Source of the DNA: Salipiger sp. H15
GTDB lineage: Bacteria; Pseudomonadota; Alphaproteobacteria; Rhodobacterales; Rhodobacteraceae
NCBI RefSeq assembly: GCF_040409955.1
Contig: NZ_CP123384.1
Span: forward strand, 1,993,501 to 2,057,500
Reading direction: 5' to 3'
DNA: 64,000 bases
This document shows, in pieces, positions 7,565-16,361 of this stretch; within the stretch, counting starts at the first letter, position 1, and the number at the start of each line of letters is the position of its first letter. Below the pieces are notes generated by a model. That model saw only the letters and a program-made list of their open reading frames with translations, had not been told where the DNA came from and made no database searches. Position numbers and translations under genes: made by a program.

Positions 7565-7951
7565 ATGACGCATCCCGTGGACGTTCATGTGGGTAAACGC
7601 ATTCGTCACCGTCGCTGGCTCGTTGGTATGACGCAGCAGCAGCTCGCAGAACATGTGGGCATCAAGTTTCAGCAGATCCAAAAGTACGAGACCGGTGCGA
7701 ACCGCGTCAGCGCCTCCCGCCTCTGGGACATCGCCGACGCGCTCGAAGTGCCGGTGAGCTTCTTCTTCGAGGGCATCGAGAGCGAGCAGCAGGCCACCGA
7801 GACGGCCGAGGCGCCCGCGGTCCCCGCGATGCCGACCGACATCCTCGGCGACAAGGAAGCGCTCGATCTCGTGCGGTCCTACTACGCGATCCCGGAAAAC
7901 CAGCGCCGCCGCCTGTTCGAACTGGCGCGCGTCCTGTCCGACGTCGCTTGA
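7565..7951 (+). CDS. XRE-family HTH transcriptional regulator
   Basis: A 128-residue protein with an N-terminal Cro/C1-type helix-turn-helix at about residues 10-65 (VGKRIRHRRWLVGMTQQQLA, then IKFQQIQKYETGANRVSASR). An acidic Ala/Glu-rich linker and a short C-terminal helix region (DLVRSYYAIPENQRRRLFEL) follow. A single-HTH regulator of this form is highly conserved across Rhodobacteraceae and related alphaproteobacteria, but its regulon is not something I can state. The SD is AAGGAAAAT just before ATG. The terminator 48 bp upstream suggests attenuation or a small RNA upstream. Confidence 0.9.
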   Translation: MTHPVDVHVGKRIRHRRWLVGMTQQQLAEHVGIKFQQIQKYETGANRVSASRLWDIADALEVPVSFFFEGIESEQQATETAEAPAVPAMPTDILGDKEALDLVRSYYAIPENQRRRLFELARVLSDVA

Positions 7952-8014
7952 GCCTGAGCGCCCCCTGCGATAGCTGATTTCCCGAGGCAAGGGATCGTGC
8001 AGCAGGGGGCAGTC

Positions 8015-8815
8015 ATGGCCGAGATTTCCGAAGAACTGGCACAGGAGCTCTGGCGCACCGCCGGAGTGATGGCGGAAGCCGCACGCGCGGCGATCCTGCC
8101 GCATTTCCGTGCCGAGGGGCTGGGGGCGGACAACAAGCTGTCCGAAGGCTTCGACCCGGTGACCGTCGCCGACCGCGCCGCCGAGAAGGCGATGCGCGAG
8201 GTGCTGGCCGAGCTGCGCCCGATGGACGCGATCCTCGGCGAGGAATACGGCCGGGCGGCGGGCGAAAGCGGGCTGACCTGGGTGCTCGACCCGATCGACG
8301 GCACGCGCGGCTTCCTGTCGGGCACGCCGACCTGGGGCGTGCTGATCGCCCTCTCGGACGAGGCCGGCCCGGTGCTCGGGGTGATCGACCAGCCCTACAC
8401 GCTCGAGCGTTTCGAAGGCGGGCTCGGCCGGGCGCAATGGTCCGGCCCGCTCGGCACGAGGCCGCTCGGCGCGCGCACCGCGCGGCCGCTCTCGGAGGCG
8501 ATCCTCTTCACCACCTTCCCCGAGGTCGGGACGGCGGCCGAGGGCGCGGCCTTCCGGCGGGTCTCGGCGCAGGCGCGGCTGACCCGCTACGGCATGGATT
8601 GCTATGCCTATGCGCTGCTGGCCGCCGGGCAGATCGACCTGGTGATCGAGGCCGGGCTGCAGGCCTATGACGTGCAGGCGCCGATCGCGGTGATCGAGGC
8701 CGCGGGCGGCGTGGTCACCGACTGGCAGGGCGGCAAGGCGCACGAGGGCGGGCAGGTGCTGGCCGCGGCGAACGCGCAGATCCATGCCGAGGCCATGGCG
8801 CTGCTCAACGGCTGA
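8015..8815 (+). CDS. hisN: Inositol monophosphatase family, probable histidinol-phosphatase
   Basis: A 266-residue metal-dependent phosphatase. Family motifs are present: DPVTVADRAAEKAMRE, GEEYG, the metal-binding core WVLDPIDGTRGFLSG, and the C-terminal AYDVQAPIAVIEAAGG. The pattern resembles the HisN group that dephosphorylates L-histidinol-phosphate in actinobacteria and alphaproteobacteria. Inositol-1-phosphatase or 3',5'-bisphosphate nucleotidase activity cannot be excluded from sequence. The ATG at 8015 has AGGGGGC upstream; a GTG at 7997 would add six residues. No other his genes are nearby. Confidence 0.85.
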   Translation: MAEISEELAQELWRTAGVMAEAARAAILPHFRAEGLGADNKLSEGFDPVTVADRAAEKAMREVLAELRPMDAILGEEYGRAAGESGLTWVLDPIDGTRGFLSGTPTWGVLIALSDEAGPVLGVIDQPYTLERFEGGLGRAQWSGPLGTRPLGARTARPLSEAILFTTFPEVGTAAEGAAFRRVSAQARLTRYGMDCYAYALLAAGQIDLVIEAGLQAYDVQAPIAVIEAAGGVVTDWQGGKAHEGGQVLAAANAQIHAEAMALLNG

Positions 8816-8946
8816 GGCGGGGCAGGGGCCGGCGAACACGGCCCTTCCATTCTTCCCGAAATCACGAAACAGCCTCACGCCGCGCCAATCTTTCCTTCCC
8901 TGTCCCGCGGGGGCAGGGTGGCGCCACACCTGCGAGGAGCCCCGAG

Positions 8947-10287
8947 ATGAGCGAATTCCTGATCCGCAACGCGCGCACCGTCCTGACCATGGACGATGAC
9001 GGGACCGAGCTTGCGGATGCCGACATCCTGCTGCGTGACGGGGTCATCGCGGAAATCGGCGCGCGGCTCGAGACCACCGGCGAGATCGTCGATGCGCGGC
9101 ATTGCGTTGTCACCCCGGGGCTGGTGAACACCCATCACCATCTCTACCAGGGGCTCACCAAGGCGGTGCCGGGCGGGCAGGACGCGCTGCTCTTCGGCTG
9201 GCTGCAGACGCTCTACCCGATCTGGGAACGCTTCGGGCCCGAGGAGTTCTACATCTCGGCGCAGGTCGGGCTGGCGGAACTCGCGCTCTCGGGTTGCACG
9301 ATGAGCTCGGACCACCTCTATCTCTACCCCAATGGCGCGCGGCTCGATGACAGCATCGCCGCGGCGCAGGACATCGGCCTGCGGTTCCACGCCACCCGCG
9401 GCAGCATGAGCATCGGGGTCAGCAAGGGCGGGCTGCCGCCGGACTCGCTGGTGGAGGACGAGGGCGCCATCCTCGAGGACTGCATCCGGGTGATCGACGC
9501 CTTCCACGACCCGTCCGAGGGCGCGATGGTGCGTGTCGGCGTGGCGCCCTGCTCGCCCTTCTCGGTGAGCCGCGAGCTGATGCGCGACAGCGCCATCCTC
9601 GCCCGCGACAAGGGGGTGATGATGCACACCCACCTCGCCGAGAACGACGAGGACGTGGCCTATTCGCTCGAGAAGTTCGGCTGCCGCCCGGGGCAATACG
9701 CCGAGGATCTCGGCTGGACCGGCCCCGATGTCTGGCACGCCCATTGCGTGAAGCTCGACGGGCAGGAGATCGACCTCTTCGCCGCGACGCGCACCGGGGT
9801 CGCGCATTGCCCCTGTTCGAACTGCCGCCTCGGCTCGGGCATCGCGCCGGTGCGGGCGATGCTGGACGCGGGGGTCAACGTCGGGCTCGGCGTCGACGGC
9901 TCGGCGAGCAACGACATGGCCAGCCTCATCGGCGAGGCGCGGCAGGCGATGCTGCTGCAGCGGGTGGAGAACGGCGCCGACGCGATGAGCGCCCGCGCTG
10001 CGCTGCGCGTGGCGACGCGGGGCGGCGCCGAGGTGCTGGGCCGCTTCGACTGCGGGCAGGTCGCCGTGGGGATGCGCGCCGATCTGGCGCTCTGGGACGT
10101 CGGCGGCATCGAGAGCGCCGGCAGCTGGGATCCCGCGGCGCTGCTGCTCGCCGGGCCGCAGAAGGTGCGCCACCTCTTCGTCGACGGGCGACAGGTTGTG
10201 CGGGACTGGCGCATCGCTACCATCGACATCGAGGCCGCGTTGACGCGTCACAAGGAAATGGCGCGTACGCTGGCAGGACTGAGCTGA
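8947..10287 (+). CDS. 8-oxoguanine deaminase-like amidohydrolase
   Basis: A 446-residue amidohydrolase-superfamily enzyme. Metal and active-site motifs in order: NTHHHLYQGL (about residue 60), THLAEN (about 225), HAHCVKL (about 262) and GVDGSASND (about 315). Overall it resembles the group that includes 8-oxoguanine deaminase, hydroxyatrazine hydrolase AtzB and related aminohydrolases. 8-oxoguanine to urate is the most likely reaction, but this is family inference. The SD is GAGGAG nine bases before ATG. A guanine deaminase gene (guaD) lies 2.5 kb downstream, which supports a purine-deamination role. Confidence 0.82.
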   Translation: MSEFLIRNARTVLTMDDDGTELADADILLRDGVIAEIGARLETTGEIVDARHCVVTPGLVNTHHHLYQGLTKAVPGGQDALLFGWLQTLYPIWERFGPEEFYISAQVGLAELALSGCTMSSDHLYLYPNGARLDDSIAAAQDIGLRFHATRGSMSIGVSKGGLPPDSLVEDEGAILEDCIRVIDAFHDPSEGAMVRVGVAPCSPFSVSRELMRDSAILARDKGVMMHTHLAENDEDVAYSLEKFGCRPGQYAEDLGWTGPDVWHAHCVKLDGQEIDLFAATRTGVAHCPCSNCRLGSGIAPVRAMLDAGVNVGLGVDGSASNDMASLIGEARQAMLLQRVENGADAMSARAALRVATRGGAEVLGRFDCGQVAVGMRADLALWDVGGIESAGSWDPAALLLAGPQKVRHLFVDGRQVVRDWRIATIDIEAALTRHKEMARTLAGLS

Positions 10288-10315
10288 GCCACCAGACCCG
10301 ACACCGGAGGACCCG

Positions 10316-10786
10316 ATGCGACGACTTCTGACCGCCTGCTTGCTTCCCGTGATGCTGCTTTCCGCCTGCGTGGTGGTGCCGCTGCCGCAATCCGGCACCG
10401 GCGGCGAGCCGGTGCAATTCCTCGAGGACCCGTCGGGGGCGCAGCTCAACGCGTTACGCCAGCAGCAGGGCCTTGCCGCGCTGAGCTACTCGCCGGTGCT
10501 CGAGAAGGTCGCGCAGGGCCATGCGAGCGACATGGCGCGCATGGACAAGCTGACCCACACCGGCAGCGACGGCAGCCAGATCGGCGACCGGGTCAAGCGC
10601 AGCGGCTACAACATGCGGCGCGCGGCCGAGAACGTCGCGCTGAACGGCGGCGGGCTCGACGGGGCGATGCAGGGCTGGATCAACTCGCCGCCGCACCTTG
10701 CCAACATGCTCAAGCCGGACGTGTCGGAATACGGCATCGCCCGCTCCGGCAATTACTGGGTCATGGTGCTGGCGCGCACCAAGTGA
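10316..10786 (+). CDS. CAP (SCP/PR-1) domain lipoprotein
   Basis: A 156-residue lipoprotein with signal MRRLLTACLLPVML and lipobox LSAC (Cys18). A bacterial CAP domain covers about residues 45-155: HASDMARMDKLTHTGSDGS, then RAAENVAL and SPPHLANML, carrying the conserved His/Glu cluster. The function of bacterial CAP proteins is generally unknown; the domain is extracytoplasmic, probably held at the membrane facing the periplasm. The SD GGAGGA lies 5 bases before ATG. A paralogue lies at 12177-12785, on the other side of the MFS gene. Confidence 0.88.
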   Translation: MRRLLTACLLPVMLLSACVVVPLPQSGTGGEPVQFLEDPSGAQLNALRQQQGLAALSYSPVLEKVAQGHASDMARMDKLTHTGSDGSQIGDRVKRSGYNMRRAAENVALNGGGLDGAMQGWINSPPHLANMLKPDVSEYGIARSGNYWVMVLARTK

Positions 10787-10877
10787 TCCGCGCCACGCGG
10801 CGGATGAGCGCGTGGCGGCGATTGCCTGCGGCCGCGAAACCGTGCTTTGAAGGGGGCGCAACCTCCCCGGGCACGCC

Positions 10878-12101
10878 ATGACCTTCCTTTCCCGCGCGGG
10901 CGATCCGTCCGCCCCGACCCGACCCGCCATCCCCGCCACCGTCTGGATGCTGGGCATCGTCAGCCTGCTGATGGATGTCTCGTCGGAGATGGTGAACGCG
11001 CTGCTGCCGCTCTACCTCGCCGGCGGGCTCGGCGCCTCGGTCCTCGCGATCGGGGTGATCGAGGGGCTGTCGGTGGCGATAGCGACGCTGACCAAGTTCC
11101 TGTCGGGCGTGCTGGCCGATGCCAGCGGACGGGCCAAACCGCTGGCGGTGCTTGGCTACGGGCTCGGCGCGCTGTCGCGGCTGATCTTCCCGCTGGCGGC
11201 GAGCCTCGATCTCATCGTGCTGGCCAAGGCGATGGACCGGGTCGGCAAGGGCATCCGCGGCACCCCGCGCGACGCGCTCATCGCCGCGGTGACCCCGCCC
11301 GAGATCCGCGGCGCCAGCTTCGGGTTGCGCAAGTCGCTCGACACGGTCGGCGGCTTCGTCGGCCCGCTGGTCGCGGTGGCGGCGATGCTGCTGCTGGGCG
11401 GCAACATCCTGGCGGTGTTCTGGATCGCCGCCTTTCCCGCCGCGCTGGCGGTGCTGGTGCTGGTGCTGGCGGTGCGCGAGCCCGAGGCGCCGCGCGCGGC
11501 GAAGCGCGGCGGCTTCCGCCTGTCGGACAGCCTGAGGCTCAACCGCGCGGTCTGGGGGGTGATCGCGCTGGCCTCGCTGATCATGCTCGCCCGGTTCAGC
11601 GAGGCCTTCGTGCTGCTGAAATCGCTCGAGGCAGGGTTCTCGCCGACATGGGTGCCGCTGTCGCTGGTGGTCATGCACGCGGCCTACGGGCTGACCGCCT
11701 ACCCGGTGGGGCGGCTCTCGGACCGGATCGGCAACACGGGCCTGTTGCTCTGCAGCCTCGGCTTCCTCGTCGCCGCGCATCTCGTGCTGGCGCTGGCGGG
11801 CTCGGTCTGGGTCTACGTGCTCGGCACGGTGCTCTGGGGGCTGCACATGGGCTTCTCGCAGGGGCTGCTCGGGGCGATGATCGCCGGGGCCACGCCCGAG
11901 GCGCTGAAGGGCAGCGCCTTCGGCACGTTCAACCTCGTGACCGGCGCGGTGGTGCTGGCGGGGAACACACTGGCGGGCTGGCTCTGGCAGAGCGCGGGCT
12001 CGCAGGTGCCGTTCCTCGTCGGGGCGGCGATCTCGCTGGTGGCCATGCTGCTCATCGCGGCGGGCCGGCACCGGCAGCGGCGCGCGGCCGGGCGCGCATA
12101 A
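10878..12101 (+). CDS. MFS transporter
   Basis: A 407-residue major facilitator with about 12 hydrophobic segments. The loop 2-3 region contains LTKFLSGVLADASGRAKPLA, and the start resembles the drug/efflux-type MFS subgroup (VWMLGIVSLLMDVSSEMVNA). The MDVSSEM sequence is typical of a conserved bacterial MFS group of unknown substrate. It sits between two CAP-domain lipoprotein genes in the same orientation, with gaps of 91 and 75 bp, so the three may be expressed together. Confidence 0.88.
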   Translation: MTFLSRAGDPSAPTRPAIPATVWMLGIVSLLMDVSSEMVNALLPLYLAGGLGASVLAIGVIEGLSVAIATLTKFLSGVLADASGRAKPLAVLGYGLGALSRLIFPLAASLDLIVLAKAMDRVGKGIRGTPRDALIAAVTPPEIRGASFGLRKSLDTVGGFVGPLVAVAAMLLLGGNILAVFWIAAFPAALAVLVLVLAVREPEAPRAAKRGGFRLSDSLRLNRAVWGVIALASLIMLARFSEAFVLLKSLEAGFSPTWVPLSLVVMHAAYGLTAYPVGRLSDRIGNTGLLLCSLGFLVAAHLVLALAGSVWVYVLGTVLWGLHMGFSQGLLGAMIAGATPEALKGSAFGTFNLVTGAVVLAGNTLAGWLWQSAGSQVPFLVGAAISLVAMLLIAAGRHRQRRAAGRA

Positions 12102-12176
12102 CGGGGCATCCGCTTGCCGGGGCGGGGGGACTGCGCCATCTATCAGCCAAGCTGAGATTTTTCCCGGAGACCGCCC

Positions 12177-12785
12177 ATGAAACGCCCGCTGCGCGCCGCC
12201 CAGTTCGGACTGGTCCTTGCAACCCTGTCGCTCGCCGCCTGCATCGACGTGCGCGAGGGGCCCGGCGCCGGAGGGAAGGTGGCCGGGCCGCTGGTGGTGC
12301 AGGCGCCGCGCGCGACGGTCGGCACGGTCCCGGCCGCAAACCAGCCCTCGGCCCGCGGCCAGGTCGAGGGCGCGAGCATCGTCGAGCTGCGCCGCGCCCC
12401 GGCGCAGGTCGTGGTCAGCTCGCAGGCCGAGGCGGCGGCGGCCTTCAATGGCTGGCGGCGGGCGCAGGGGCTGGCGCCGCTCACCCGCTCGGCGCAGCTG
12501 CAGCGCGCCGCGCAGGACCATTCCGACGACATGGCGCGGATGAACAAGATGAGCCACGTGGGCAGCGACGGCAGCCGGGTCGGCGCGCGGGCGCAGGCGG
12601 CGGGCTACCCCTACCGCCACGTGTCGGAGAACGTCGCGATGACCCCGCTCGGCATCCAGAGCGCGATGGAGCTCTGGGAGAAATCCCCCTCGCACCGGAC
12701 CGCCATGCTGCGCACCGACGTGCGCGAGTTCGGCCTCGCGCAGAACGGGCGCTACTGGACGCTGGTCATGGGGGTGCGCAAGTAG
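12177..12785 (+). CDS. CAP (SCP/PR-1) domain lipoprotein, paralogue
   Basis: A 202-residue lipoprotein with lipobox LAAC (Cys22), a Pro/Ala-rich spacer to about residue 75 and a CAP domain from about residue 80 to the end: HSDDMARMNKMSHVGSDGS, HVSENVAM and SPSHRTAML. The core closely matches the protein at 10316-10786, which has a shorter spacer, so this is probably a local duplication. The SD GGAGA lies before ATG. It converges with guaD, with 10 bases between the two stops. Confidence 0.88.
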   Translation: MKRPLRAAQFGLVLATLSLAACIDVREGPGAGGKVAGPLVVQAPRATVGTVPAANQPSARGQVEGASIVELRRAPAQVVVSSQAEAAAAFNGWRRAQGLAPLTRSAQLQRAAQDHSDDMARMNKMSHVGSDGSRVGARAQAAGYPYRHVSENVAMTPLGIQSAMELWEKSPSHRTAMLRTDVREFGLAQNGRYWTLVMGVRK

Positions 12786-12795
12786 CGCCTCCGGC

Positions 12796-14097
12796 TCAGA
12801 CCGCGCGCCGCCCTGCCACGTAGGTGGCGCGGATCGCGCGGTCGTCGCCCATCATGATCGTCGGGAAGAGCGCCTCCCATATGTCGCCGGCGCTTGTCAC
12901 GCGCTGCGCGATGGCGGGGGTGGAGGCAAGGTCGAGCACGGTGAAATCCGCCTCGAGCCCCGGCGCGAGGTTGCCGATCCGGTCGCCCGCCATGAGCGCC
13001 TCGGCCGAGCCCTGTGTCGCCAGCCACAAGAGTTCCGCCGGGTGCAGCGGGCGGTGGCGCAACTGCGCCACCTCGTAGGCCGCCGCCATGGTGCGCAGCA
13101 TCGAGAAGGACGAGCCGCCCCCGGTGTCGGTGGCGAGCCCGACGCGCAGCCCGGCCCGGGTCAGCCCGTCCATGTCGAAGAGCCCCGAGCCGATGAAGGT
13201 GTTCGAGGTCGGGCAGTGCACCAGCGCCGCGTTCACCTCCTTCAGCCGGGCATGTTCGCGCGGCTCGAGGTGGATGGCATGGCCGTAGAGGCCGCGCTCG
13301 CCCAAGAGCCCGTAGGCCTCGTAGGTGTCGAGGTAGTCGCGCGCCTGCGGGTAGAGCGATTTCACCCAGGCGATCTCGTCGGTCTGTTCCGAAAGGTGGG
13401 TCTGCATCAGCACCTCGGGATGCTCGGCCCAGAGCGCGCCGAGCGCGCTCAGCTGCTCGGGCGTCGAGGTCGGCGAGAAGCGCGGCGTGATCACGTATTC
13501 CGCCCGTCCGCGCCCATGCCAGCGCTCGAGCAGCGCCTTGCTGTCGTCGTAGGCCGACTGCGCGCTGTCGCGCAGGAAGTCGGGGGCGGTGTCGCGGTCC
13601 ATGCAGGTCTTTCCGGCAAAGACCCGCATCCCCCGCGCCTCGGCGGCGGCGAACAGCGCCTCGACGGATGCGGGGTGGATCGTGCAGTAGGAGCAGACCG
13701 AGGTGGTGCCATGCGCGAGCAGCAGGTCGAGGTAGCGCCCGGCGATCTCGTCCGCGAAGGCGCGGTCGGCAAAGCGCGCCTCGGTGGGGAAGGTGTAGTG
13801 ATTGAGCCAGTCGATCAGCCGCTTGCCCCAGCTCGCGATCATCCCGGTCTGCGGGTAATGCGCGTGCGCATCGACGAAGCCCGGCACGATCAGCGCATCG
13901 CCATGGTCCACCACCTCGGCCTGCGGATGCGCCGCGCGCAGCGCCTCGGCGGAGCCGAGATCGCGAATCACGCCGCCCTCGACCAGCAGCGCCCCGGCGC
14001 TCTCGTGTCGCGCCGCGCCCGGCCCCTCGGCGAAGGGCGAGGCGGCGAAGCTCAGCGTCTGGCCGAGGTGAAGGGTCTGCGGAAGGGTCTGGGCCAT
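12796..14097 (-). CDS. guaD: Guanine deaminase
   Basis: A 433-residue amidohydrolase that deaminates guanine to xanthine in purine catabolism. Motifs: DAHAHYPQTGMIASWG (first zinc histidines), the family-typical SYCTIHP and RVFAGKTCMDRD, TPRFSPTSTPEQL, THLSEQTDEI, YGHAIHLE and LATDTGGGSS. The ATG at 14097 (MAQTLPQTLHLG) has GAGGA upstream; the longer open frame upstream lacks a comparable start. It is transcribed leftward and divergently from mgtE. Confidence 0.94.
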   Translation of the reverse strand: MAQTLPQTLHLGQTLSFAASPFAEGPGAARHESAGALLVEGGVIRDLGSAEALRAAHPQAEVVDHGDALIVPGFVDAHAHYPQTGMIASWGKRLIDWLNHYTFPTEARFADRAFADEIAGRYLDLLLAHGTTSVCSYCTIHPASVEALFAAAEARGMRVFAGKTCMDRDTAPDFLRDSAQSAYDDSKALLERWHGRGRAEYVITPRFSPTSTPEQLSALGALWAEHPEVLMQTHLSEQTDEIAWVKSLYPQARDYLDTYEAYGLLGERGLYGHAIHLEPREHARLKEVNAALVHCPTSNTFIGSGLFDMDGLTRAGLRVGLATDTGGGSSFSMLRTMAAAYEVAQLRHRPLHPAELLWLATQGSAEALMAGDRIGNLAPGLEADFTVLDLASTPAIAQRVTSAGDIWEALFPTIMMGDDRAIRATYVAGRRAV

Positions 14098-14219
14098 GTC
14101 GGTCCTCGTGTCGGCGGCCGGCCTAGGATGCGGTCGGCGCGGGTCAAGCGCAATGCGCCTCTGTTGCTTGTTCCCGCAATCCCCTAAGGTCTCGGCGAAC
14201 GGCATTCAACGGGGCAGGC

Positions 14220-15614
14220 ATGACCGAAGAGACCGGAAACCCGGCGGCGGAAGAGACTCACGAGGACGAGACCAACCCGCTTGAACGCAAGGTGGTCAGC
14301 GCGATCCTCTACGCGGTCGACGTGGGCGACCGCGAGCAGCTCGTCGCGCTCATGGAGCCGCTGCACGCCGCCGACATCGCCGACCTTCTCGAGCAGATCA
14401 ACGCCTTCGACCGGATGCGGCTGATCAAGCTCTACGACAAGGAGTTCGACGGCGAGATCCTTTCCGAACTCGACGAGTCGATCCGCGAGGAGGTGATCCG
14501 CGCGCTGACCCCCGAGGTCCTCGCCGAGGCCGTGCGCGAGCTCGATTCCGACGACGTGGTCGACCTGCTGGAAGACCTCGATCAGGAACAGCAGGACGCG
14601 ATCCTCGAGGTGCTCGAGGACAGCGACCGGGTCGCGGTCGAGAAATCGCTGACCTACCCGGAATATTCCGCCGGCCGCCTGATGCAGCGCGAGGTGGTGA
14701 TGGCCCCCGAGCACTGGAACGTCGGCGAGGCGATCGACTTCCTGCGCAGCTCGGACGATTTGCCCGAGCAGTTCTACCACATCATCCTCGTCGATCCGAA
14801 GCTGCGCCCGGTGGGCAACGTGACGCTCGGCAAGCTGATGGCCTCGCGCCGCGAGGTGCTGCTGAAGTCGCTGGTCGAGGAGACCTTCCACGTGATCCCG
14901 GTCACCCGGCCGGAATCCGACGTCGCCTATGCCTTCAACCAGTACCACCTGATCTCTGCCCCGGTGGTGGACGAGAACGACCGGCTGGTCGGCGTGATCA
15001 CCATCGACGACGCCATGGCCGTGCTCGACGAGGAGCACGAGGAGGACATCCTGCGCCTCGCCGGCGTCGGCGAGGAGAGCCACATCTCGGACAGCCTCTT
15101 CGCCACGGTGCGCCAGCGCACGCCCTGGCTGGCGGTCAACCTCTGCACCGCGCTGCTCTCGAGCTTCGTCATCGCGCAGTTCGAGGACGTGATCGCCGAG
15201 ATCGTCGCGCTGGCGGTGCTGATGCCCATCGTCGCCTCGATGGGCGGCAATGCCGGCACGCAGGTGCTGACGGTGACGGTGCGGGCGCTGGCCACCAAGG
15301 ACCTCACCGGCTCGAACTTCTGGCGCGTGGTCGGGCGCGAGATCGGCGTGGGCTTCGTCAACGGCGGGGTCTTCGCGCTGGCCATCGCCGTGCTCGAATA
15401 CCTCTGGTTCGGCTCGCCGATGCTGGGCGCGGTCATTGCCTCGGCCATGGTGATCACCCTGCTGACCGCCGCCTTCGCCGGGATCATGGTGCCGGTGACG
15501 CTCGACCGGATGAAGATCGACCCGGCGCTGGCCTCGGGCACATTCGTGACCACCACGACCGACGTGGTGGGCTTCCTGTCCTTCCTCGGCCTCGCGGCCC
15601 TCTTCCTCTTGTGA
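14220..15614 (+). CDS. mgtE: Magnesium transporter MgtE
   Basis: A 464-residue MgtE-type Mg2+ channel. An acidic N-terminal domain of MgtE-N superhelical type (about 20-140) is followed by two CBS domains (about 145-270; PEYSAGRLMQREVV, LISAPVVDENDRLVGVITID) that sense intracellular Mg2+. Five C-terminal membrane helices carry the pore signature region ASMGGNAGTQVLTVTVRALA and the final GFLSFLGLAALFLL. It lies 7 bases upstream of the formyl-THF cyclo-ligase gene, probably in one transcript. Confidence 0.95.
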   Translation: MTEETGNPAAEETHEDETNPLERKVVSAILYAVDVGDREQLVALMEPLHAADIADLLEQINAFDRMRLIKLYDKEFDGEILSELDESIREEVIRALTPEVLAEAVRELDSDDVVDLLEDLDQEQQDAILEVLEDSDRVAVEKSLTYPEYSAGRLMQREVVMAPEHWNVGEAIDFLRSSDDLPEQFYHIILVDPKLRPVGNVTLGKLMASRREVLLKSLVEETFHVIPVTRPESDVAYAFNQYHLISAPVVDENDRLVGVITIDDAMAVLDEEHEEDILRLAGVGEESHISDSLFATVRQRTPWLAVNLCTALLSSFVIAQFEDVIAEIVALAVLMPIVASMGGNAGTQVLTVTVRALATKDLTGSNFWRVVGREIGVGFVNGGVFALAIAVLEYLWFGSPMLGAVIASAMVITLLTAAFAGIMVPVTLDRMKIDPALASGTFVTTTTDVVGFLSFLGLAALFLL

Positions 15615-15621
15615 GGCGGCG

Positions 15622-16197
15622 ATGACCGGGGCCATCGACCTTGCCGAGCTCAAGCGCGCCGCCCGCGCCGAGGCGGGGCTGCGCCGCGCCGAGGCCCATG
15701 CCGCCGACATCGGCGCCGGGGCGGGGATGCTGAGCTCGGTGCTCGCGGGCTTCCGCGGCGTGCCGCTCTCGGGCTACATGCCGATCCGCTCCGAGATCGA
15801 TCCGCTGCCCGCCATGGCCGAGGCGGCGGCGCATGGCCCGGTGGCGATCCCGGTAATCGGCGCCATGGGCACGCCGCTGCGCTTCGCCCGCTGGGAGCCG
15901 GACATGGCGCTGGTGCCGGGGCCCTACGGTGCGATGGTGCCCGAGGCGCCCGAGTACCTCACCCCCGAGATCCTCATCGTGCCGCTGCTCGCCTTCACCC
16001 GCGCCGGCCACCGGCTGGGCTATGGCGGCGGCTTCTACGACCGCACGCTCGCCGCGCTGCGCGCCGCGCGCCCGGCCTATGCCATCGGCTTTGCCTATGC
16101 CGGGCAGGAGGCGGAGGACATCCCGCTCGAGCCGACCGACGCGCCGCTCGACCTCATCGTCACCGAGCGCGAGATCATCACCCCCGCCCGCCGCTGA
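15622..16197 (+). CDS. 5-formyltetrahydrofolate cyclo-ligase
   Basis: A 191-residue enzyme that converts 5-formyl-THF to 5,10-methenyl-THF using ATP. Signature regions: SGYMPIRSEIDPLP (folate-side) and the C-terminal LLAFTRAGHRLGYGGGFYDRTL, which is the ATP/Mg binding loop typical of the YgfA/MTHFS family. In many proteobacteria this gene neighbours 6S RNA. Here it follows mgtE by 7 bases, leaving no room upstream, and the 164-bp gap downstream is filled by a terminator and a repeat element. Confidence 0.94.
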   Translation: MTGAIDLAELKRAARAEAGLRRAEAHAADIGAGAGMLSSVLAGFRGVPLSGYMPIRSEIDPLPAMAEAAAHGPVAIPVIGAMGTPLRFARWEPDMALVPGPYGAMVPEAPEYLTPEILIVPLLAFTRAGHRLGYGGGFYDRTLAALRAARPAYAIGFAYAGQEAEDIPLEPTDAPLDLIVTEREIITPARR

Positions 16198-16230
16198 CCC
16201 GCGCCGCGCCCGGGCAGGACACCGGGCAGG

Positions 16231-16261
16231 AAAAAGGGCGGCCCGCCCGCGCGGCCCGCCC
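16231..16261 (-). terminator. Terminator for purD (possibly bidirectional)
   Basis: GC-rich hairpin with GGGCGG / CCGCCC outer arms and AAAAA on its left side, which reads TTTTT after the stem in the leftward (purD) direction. It may also fold after the cyclo-ligase gene. Confidence 0.6.
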
Positions 16262-16326
16262 CCTTCTTCTCTTTCCAAATACGCCGGGGGTGAATGCGGC
16301 GCAGCCGCAGATGGGGCAGCGCCCCC
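16261..16326 (-). repeat. Dispersed two-hairpin intergenic element, copy 1
   Basis: Read leftward it contains hairpin A (GGGGC-GCT-GCCCC, 16325-16313), hairpin B (TGCGGC-TGC-GCCGCA, 16309-16295), then TTCACCCCCG and a conserved tail GTATTTGGAAAGAGAAGAAG. Copy 2 at 26465-26530 has the same order and an identical tail, but hairpin B has different, still perfectly paired arms. Confidence 0.8.
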
Positions 16327-16361
16327 TTGCCGACCTGCGCGCCCGCGCCGGCCTCAGGAGT

